A DNA stretch of 49,364 nt, taken from NCBI GenBank assembly GCA_030041305.1, contig JASHOC010000179.1, positions 1-49,364 of the forward strand, given 5' to 3'. The stretch is from Acidobacteriaceae bacterium. Lineage in GTDB: Bacteria > Acidobacteriota > Terriglobia > Terriglobales > Acidobacteriaceae. Under the pieces are notes generated by a model. It ran no database searches, had not been told where the DNA came from, and saw nothing but the letters and a program-made list of their open reading frames with translations. Position 1 is the first letter of the stretch; each line of letters opens with the position of its first letter. The position numbers were made by a program, and so were the translations under genes. Below, in pieces: positions 44,701 through 49,364 of this stretch.

Positions 44701-44740
44701 AAATCGTCTTCCCCGCAGAGGCGGCATCCGGGGACGATTT
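44701..44740. repeat. Hairpin AAATCGT..CCCCG/CGGGG ACGATTT, copy 2
   Basis: AAATCGT (44701-44707) pairs with ACGATTT (44734-44740) and CCCCG (44711-44715) with CGGGG (44729-44733), with a three-base bulge on the left arm. It lies after pdxT in the gap before the oxidase gene. The arms share the ATCGTC/CCCC and GGGGACGATT sequence with the stem at 35285-35317. A terminator role is not clear because no T-run follows. Confidence 0.5.
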
Positions 44741-44792
44741 TGGAGGCGTCCAAGCCAAAGTGAGAGTAAGCTGGTGTTCTTGAGAGGCTCAT

Positions 44793-45557
44793 ATGCCCTC
44801 CATCTTCACGCCAACCCCGGTTGAAACGGAACGGAAAGCCCCGGGCACTGGCGGTAAACCACCCGTTGACCGACGGCCCACCGGCGGCGGAGGGGGTGGG
44901 GGAGACGACGATTGGAGGAACTCTCATCGCGGTCCGCGCGAATTGCTCTATCGCGTGCGCGCGTTTGTGTTTTGCGCGCTGGCCGGCGACATGATGTTTT
45001 TTGTCGTCCTCGTGGTCCTTTTCTACGCGCGCCAGGCGGGCACTCACTTGGATCCGCGCACCCTCCGCCAGGTGGGCGACTGGCATCCCGTGCTGATGCC
45101 CCCCATTCTCTTCCTTAACTCCGCCATTCTGATGCTCAGCATGCTTACCATGGAGCTGGCCCGATATCACATCTTTCAGGAGATCGACGTTCTGGAAGAG
45201 TGGTTGGGGCTGGGGCGCCCAGCCTTGCGCCGCGCCCTTCCCTGGCTGGCCACGACGCTTATTCTTGGGATATTGTTCCTCATTGGCCAAGGGATCGCGT
45301 GGGAGCAGCTCACCGCCCAAGGCTTCGGCTTCAATCGCTGGTCCACCCCGGCCAGTTATTTCTTCTACCTCATTACCGGACTGCACGCTGCCCACCTGAC
45401 GCTGGGCATTCTCGGCCTGCTTGTCTGCGTGTTCACGCTGAACTGGTTCAAGCGTGTCGAGTCCCGCCAGATCGCGGTCGACGCGACCGCATGGTTCTGG
45501 CATGCCATGGGGTTCGCCTGGCTGATTCTCTTCGCGGTTCTCACGTTCGGACAATAG
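44793..45557 (+). CDS. Haem-copper oxidase subunit III-like protein
   Basis: A 254-residue protein with a polar, Gly-rich N-terminus (seven consecutive Gly at about 31-37) and five hydrophobic helices, of which AFVFCALAGDMMFFVVLVVLFY and TPASYFFYLITGLHAAHLTLGILGLLVCVF are typical of the COX3/CyoC fold, with the final helix HAMGFAWLILFAVLTF. It is the five-helix form found in many bacterial oxidases. Subunits I and II and the assembly genes are not in the window, so it is an orphan here. A PQQ dehydrogenase follows after 59 nt on the same strand, perhaps feeding electrons to it. Confidence 0.75.
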   Translation: MPSIFTPTPVETERKAPGTGGKPPVDRRPTGGGGGGGDDDWRNSHRGPRELLYRVRAFVFCALAGDMMFFVVLVVLFYARQAGTHLDPRTLRQVGDWHPVLMPPILFLNSAILMLSMLTMELARYHIFQEIDVLEEWLGLGRPALRRALPWLATTLILGILFLIGQGIAWEQLTAQGFGFNRWSTPASYFFYLITGLHAAHLTLGILGLLVCVFTLNWFKRVESRQIAVDATAWFWHAMGFAWLILFAVLTFGQ

Positions 45558-45616
45558 ATCCCGGTTAACGGTTTCTCCAAGATACCCGGCATCGCTTCTC
45601 GCAAGGCTCCCGCGCC

Positions 45617-47746
45617 ATGTACTATTTCCTTGACGTTCCCGGGGGCGCTTCCTTGACGCCAATTGAGCGAAAGTTCGCCAGCCTGGTGCTATTGCCTATG
45701 CTGGCCGGCGCTGTTTGCGCAGCGCAGTCCACAAGCTGGCCGGCTTACAACGGCGGCGTGAATGGCGACCACTACTCGCCGCTCGACCAAATCAACCGGT
45801 CGAACGTGGATCAGCTCAAAGTCGCGTGGAGCTTCGATACGGGGGAGAAGGGCGACATCCAGACCAACCCGCTGATTGTGGGCCGCACCCTCTACGCCTA
45901 TAGCCCAACGCAGAAGGTGATTGCGCTGGACGCCACGACAGGCGAGCTGAAGTGGAAATTCGATTCCGGCATAGTGGGCCGGCAGCCGGATCGCGGGTTG
46001 GCGTACTGGACGGACGGGCGCGAGGGCCGGCTATTTGCCGGGGTTATGAACTTTCTCTACTGCCTCGACCCGGAAACCGGGAAACCAATCGCTAGCTTTG
46101 GCGAAGATGGGCGCATCGATTTGCGCAAGGGGCTGCGCGAGCCTTACCAGGAGCAATCGATCGCGCTGACTTCGCCGGGGGTGGTGTACAAGGACCTGAT
46201 CATTGTGGGCGGGCGCAATCCGGAGACGCATCCGGCGCCGCCGGGTGACATTCGCGCATACGACGTCCACAATGGCGCGCTGCGGTGGACGTTTCATACC
46301 ATTCCACGGCCTGGCGAGCCCGGCTATGACACCTGGCCTGCGGGAGCATGGAAGAACGCCGGGGCGGCCAACAACTGGGCAGGCATGAGCCTGGATGCGC
46401 AACGCGGCATTCTGTATGCGCCGACGGGTTCGGCGGTGGCGGATTTCTATGGCGGCGACCGCGTGGGGAACGATCTTTACGCTAACTGCGAACTGGCTCT
46501 GGATGCCGCGACCGGCAAGCTGCTCTGGTATTTCCAGGGCGTACACCACGACCTGTGGGACCGGGATTTTCCTTCGCCGCCGGCGCTGTTCACCCTTCAT
46601 CGGGATGGGCGCACGATTGAAGCGCTGGCGCAGACGACCAAGCAGGCGTATCTCTACCTCTTTAACCGGGTGACGGGGGAGCCGCTCTACCCGATCCACG
46701 AGCATCCATATCCAGCCAGTAAGGTTCCGGGGGAAGTGACATCGCCCACGCAGCCCAAGCCCGACTGGCCATTGCCATTTGCTCCGCAGCGGCTGACCGC
46801 AGATATGCTGACCACGCGCACGCCCGAGGCCCACGCCTGGGCGTTGAAGGAGTTTGACACCTTTGTCAGCGAGGGGCAGTTTTTCCCCTTCGCGGTGAAC
46901 AAGCAGACGGTCACGTTTCCCGGGTTTGACGGCGGCGGGGAGTGGGGTGGTCCGGCTATCGATCCGGTCACCGATACGCTGTACGTGAATGCCAACACCA
47001 TTCCCTGGACGGGCGGGCTGGCGCCGATTCACCACAACGCGAGCGAGGGCGAGAAGCTCTATATGGAGCAGTGCGCGGTTTGCCACGGTTCGGACCGCGG
47101 GGGCTCGCCGGGGGCGTTTCCTTCGCTGGTGGGAGTTGAGGAGAAGCTGAGCGCGGAGGGGATTCGGAGCATGATTCGCAACGGCGGGGGACGGATGCCG
47201 GCGTTTCCCAACCTCGACGACGCCAAGGTGGATGCACTGCTCCAATACCTGGGCACGTCTCCGTCGGCGAGCGACGGCGCCGGCGGACAAGCCTCTGCGG
47301 AGAATCAGCCGCCGGAGTTTGTGTTTACCGGCTACCGGAAGTTTTACGATCCCGACGGATATCCGGCTAATGCGCCGCCGTGGGGCATTCTAACCGCCGT
47401 GGATCTGAAGACGGGCAAATATCTCTGGAAGGTTCCGTTGGGCACGTATCCGGCGCTGGTCAGCGAGGGGATGAAGGACACGGGTTCGGAGAACTATGGC
47501 GGGCCGGTGGTGACGGCCGGGGGTCTGCTGTTTATCGGAGCTACGGTCTTCGATCGCGAGATCCATGCTTTTGACACCAGCACAGGGAAACTGCTCTGGG
47601 AGACGGAGCTGCCGTTTGCCGGGATGGCGACGCCGGCCACCTACATGGTGGATGGGCGGCAGTACGTGGTGATTGCCAGCAGCGGCGGGCGCGACCCGAA
47701 GGGGCCGGTGGGCGGAGGGTACGAGGCTTTTGCGCTGCCGAAGTGA
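45617..47746 (+). CDS. PQQ-dependent dehydrogenase with embedded cytochrome c domain
   Basis: A 709-residue exported quinoprotein. A signal helix (FASLVLLPMLAGAVCAAQS) precedes an eight-bladed propeller of PQQ type (WPAYNGGVNGDHYSPLDQINRSNVDQLKVAW; ALDATTGELKWKFDSG; WAGMSLDAQRGILYAPTGS; ALDAATGKLLWYFQGVHHDLWDRDFP). A c-type haem domain with CAVCH (486-490) and the GGGRMPAFPNL Met-ligand region is inserted before the last blade, where WKVPLGTYPAL and LLWETELPFAGMATP complete the propeller. This layout fits soluble glucose/sugar dehydrogenase relatives; the substrate is not decided. It would pass electrons through the haem to the respiratory chain, fitting the oxidase subunit just upstream. ATG choice is the first in frame; the real signal may start at a later codon. 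Confidence 0.85.
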   Translation: MYYFLDVPGGASLTPIERKFASLVLLPMLAGAVCAAQSTSWPAYNGGVNGDHYSPLDQINRSNVDQLKVAWSFDTGEKGDIQTNPLIVGRTLYAYSPTQKVIALDATTGELKWKFDSGIVGRQPDRGLAYWTDGREGRLFAGVMNFLYCLDPETGKPIASFGEDGRIDLRKGLREPYQEQSIALTSPGVVYKDLIIVGGRNPETHPAPPGDIRAYDVHNGALRWTFHTIPRPGEPGYDTWPAGAWKNAGAANNWAGMSLDAQRGILYAPTGSAVADFYGGDRVGNDLYANCELALDAATGKLLWYFQGVHHDLWDRDFPSPPALFTLHRDGRTIEALAQTTKQAYLYLFNRVTGEPLYPIHEHPYPASKVPGEVTSPTQPKPDWPLPFAPQRLTADMLTTRTPEAHAWALKEFDTFVSEGQFFPFAVNKQTVTFPGFDGGGEWGGPAIDPVTDTLYVNANTIPWTGGLAPIHHNASEGEKLYMEQCAVCHGSDRGGSPGAFPSLVGVEEKLSAEGIRSMIRNGGGRMPAFPNLDDAKVDALLQYLGTSPSASDGAGGQASAENQPPEFVFTGYRKFYDPDGYPANAPPWGILTAVDLKTGKYLWKVPLGTYPALVSEGMKDTGSENYGGPVVTAGGLLFIGATVFDREIHAFDTSTGKLLWETELPFAGMATPATYMVDGRQYVVIASSGGRDPKGPVGGGYEAFALPK

Positions 47747-47821
47747 ACGGCGTTTGCGGGCAGGTTGGGAGCGGCGAGGGACTTTGCCGCCGTGCGGCGC
47801 GTCTTCTGCGAGCGATGCGCC

Positions 47822-49099
47822 TCAGACCTGGAGATGGGCGCGGAAGCGAACCGCCGTATAGGGGCATTTGCGCTCGAATTCGGCAAAATTGACGTGAATG
47901 CCGAGGCCGGGCGCATCGGGCAGGCGCACCACGCCGTTCTTCTGGGTTGGATATGTGCCCTCGGTCATTTCGACGAACAGGTCGTTGTCGGCGGCTTCGC
48001 ATTCGTGAACGAGAAAGTTCCGGCACACCGACATGGTCGACATCGAGGCGATGGTGGCAATGGGGCCGCTGCACTGGTGCGGCGCCACTTCAACGCCGTA
48101 GGTCTCGGCCATGTTGGCGATTTTGCGCAGCTCCGTCACGCCGCCCGCATGCATCACGTCCGGCTGAATAATGGACGCGCCTTTGGCGTCGAGCAACTGC
48201 TTGAACGCGAAGCGGGAAAAAAGGCCTTCGCCAGTGGCGACGGGAACCGGACTCTTGGCGGCGACTTCACCTAACCCCTCGGGGCTCTCCCTAAGCGTCG
48301 GCTCCTCGATCCACAAGGGGTGGTAGGGCGCAATGGCCTGGGCCAACTGAATCGCCGTGCGCACGGTAAACGTCTCAGAACACTCAAGCGCAATATCGGC
48401 CTGGTTGCCGAAAACGCTGCGGACCGCGGCCAGTTCGGCCACGTCTTTGTCGATCCGCTCCAATTCCGTGTCGGCCTGGGGCAACGTGTATTTCACCGCC
48501 GTCCAACCTTGCGCGCGGGTGCGCGCGGCCAGTTCCTTGAAGGCCCCAATGTCGCGTTTTCCGCCGGGAAGCTGGGCGTCCCAATGGGTGTAGTAGACCC
48601 GCAGATTCTGGCGGATGGGTCCGCCGAGGAGCGCGAACAAAGGGACTCCGAGGCGCTTGGCCTGAATATCCCAAAGCGCCATGTCGATGGCCGACAAGCC
48701 GGTCATCAGGGCGGCGCCATCGCGCCAGCGCGAGGCCTGGTAGTAGGCGCGATCCCAGTGGCCCTCCGGGCCGGCGGGATCGCGGCCGACATACTCCGGC
48801 TCAAGCCAGCGCACCGCGGACTCGGCGATGTCGGTGCGGCCCTCGAGCGTGGCTTCGCCGAGTCCGGTGATGCCGGCGTCGGTGTGCACCTCGACAAACA
48901 TCAGATCGCGCCAGCGCACGGAAACCTTGTGGATATCGAAGCCGGTGATTTTCACGTTTCCCGGCGCCCGGGCTGCACCGCGCAGAGCGGAAGCGGCCAG
49001 CGGCGTGGCGGCGAGACTCTTGAGCACGGACCTTCGGTTGAGCACGCGAGCATTATAACCATGGGCGCGGAATTGTCGAAACGGAACGTGCAGCGCCAA
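47822..49099 (-). CDS. Enolase-superfamily dehydratase (mandelate racemase/galactonate dehydratase group)
   Basis: A protein of about 425 residues (407 if GTG at 49045 is used). The N-terminus has a twin-arginine-like LNRRSVLKSLAATPLAASAL, suggesting Tat export. Then comes a capping domain (VEVHTDAGITGLGEATLEGR) and the barrel: AVKYTL (Lys position), the three acid ligands near ALECSETF, WIEEPTL and VATGEGLF, and VEVAPHQCSGP (His). In most relatives the first ligand is Asp in a DxN/DxH pattern; here it reads LECSET. It is a sugar-acid dehydratase or racemase by fold, but substrate is unknown. It is convergent with the PQQ dehydrogenase. Confidence 0.8.
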   Translation of the reverse strand: MALHVPFRQFRAHGYNARVLNRRSVLKSLAATPLAASALRGAARAPGNVKITGFDIHKVSVRWRDLMFVEVHTDAGITGLGEATLEGRTDIAESAVRWLEPEYVGRDPAGPEGHWDRAYYQASRWRDGAALMTGLSAIDMALWDIQAKRLGVPLFALLGGPIRQNLRVYYTHWDAQLPGGKRDIGAFKELAARTRAQGWTAVKYTLPQADTELERIDKDVAELAAVRSVFGNQADIALECSETFTVRTAIQLAQAIAPYHPLWIEEPTLRESPEGLGEVAAKSPVPVATGEGLFSRFAFKQLLDAKGASIIQPDVMHAGGVTELRKIANMAETYGVEVAPHQCSGPIATIASMSTMSVCRNFLVHECEAADNDLFVEMTEGTYPTQKNGVVRLPDAPGLGIHVNFAEFERKCPYTAVRFRAHLQV

Positions 49100-49120
49100 A
49101 TTTGGCCGTTTGCTCAGGGG

Positions 49121-49364
49121 CTATAAAGCCGTTGGCATCGTGGGGCGTTGATTCAGGACTCGGTCGGCGATGAGCTTCTGGAGGTGCGGCGGCAAAGTGG
49201 CGAAACCGCGTACATCGACGCCTTCGGGAGGAAGGTAAGTGTCTGAAAACAGACGACCGATACTGGGCACGTAGCGCAAGTGTTTGATAACAGGAGGGTT
49301 GTCTTCTGGTTCTGAGGTAAGTGTTGGAAAAGAAGCGGGTTGTTGGTTGGATGCTTCGGCGCTC
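49121..49364 (-). CDS. Unidentified protein, C-terminal end (cut by window edge)
   Basis: On the minus strand one frame is open from the right edge and stops with TAG at 49121-49123. About 80 residues are readable and clearly coding-like: SEPEDNPPVIKHLRYVPSIG, then RLFSDTYLPPEGVDVRGFAT and LPPHLQKLIADRVLNQRPTM. The start lies outside the window. I do not recognise a family; it could be the tail of a cytosolic or regulatory protein. Confidence 0.45.
   Translation of the reverse strand, partial: SAEASNQQPASFPTLTSEPEDNPPVIKHLRYVPSIGRLFSDTYLPPEGVDVRGFATLPPHLQKLIADRVLNQRPTMPTAL

Noticed and set aside
46031..47290. 419-codon minus-strand ORF opposite the PQQ dehydrogenase
   Set aside because: It is antisense and Arg/Val/His-rich; the plus-strand gene is unambiguous.

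Overview
The window (about 60% GC, 49.4 kb) reads as chromosomal DNA from an Acidobacteriota-like bacterium. That is inferred from gene content: two UnbV/ASPIC (CRTAC1-type) secreted propeller proteins, a PdxS with a long extra loop, a DUF4038 apiosidase-like glycosidase, a glutaminase-A-like secreted enzyme, many secreted beta-propellers and c-type cytochromes, and dispersed palindromes between genes. No rRNA, tRNA, CRISPR array or phage module was seen. The left edge cuts an ISAs1-family insertion sequence whose end is visible at about 195.

Layout. 0-5.4 kb: IS end, a TIR-domain protein, a palindrome-rich spacer, an O-methyltransferase (with a duplicated 3' end), an M20 peptidase, a probably frameshifted membrane protein and a RHH/ParE toxin-antitoxin pair. 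5.4-8.8 kb: alpha/beta hydrolase and glycerate 2-kinase (4-nt overlap), then a LacI-type regulator. 9.0-13.5 kb: membrane PP2C/SpoIIE phosphatase, secreted M48 metalloprotease with a clear terminator, and a small excisionase-type HTH protein with a good sigma70-like promoter. 13.8-16.9 kb: M24 peptidase, accB and accC (malonyl-CoA synthesis), resembling the yqhT-efp-accBC order of Bacillus but without efp. 17.1-22.7 kb: giant TPR/CRTAC1 protein, small secreted protein, amidase.

23.4-32.9 kb is the most interesting part. It holds seven same-strand genes with 4-nt overlaps or gaps of 5-12 nt: DAHP synthase, an HZS-alpha-like propeller with one CxxCH, a CRTAC1 protein, a YVTN propeller with two CxxCH sites (MauG-like end), a two-component-type propeller, a RidA protein and an orphan amino-acid-type periplasmic binding protein. 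I infer one transcription unit for an extracytoplasmic redox/binding system with a RidA that clears imines. I know of no description of this combination.

33.0-36.9 kb (minus): glutaminase-A-like protein and a DHA2 exporter. 36.9-38.0 kb: degraded DNA with coding fragments and an inverted repeat. 38.1-42.4 kb: apiosidase-like glycosidase, OsmC peroxidase, a broken small ORF and a GT39-type membrane glycosyltransferase. 42.7-44.6 kb: pdxS and pdxT (pyridoxal phosphate synthase) separated by a broken small ORF. 44.8-49.4 kb: orphan cytochrome oxidase subunit III, a PQQ dehydrogenase with an embedded cytochrome c domain, an enolase-superfamily dehydratase on the minus strand and the 3' end of an unidentified minus-strand gene. 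Functions rest on reading motifs by eye; no database search was possible.
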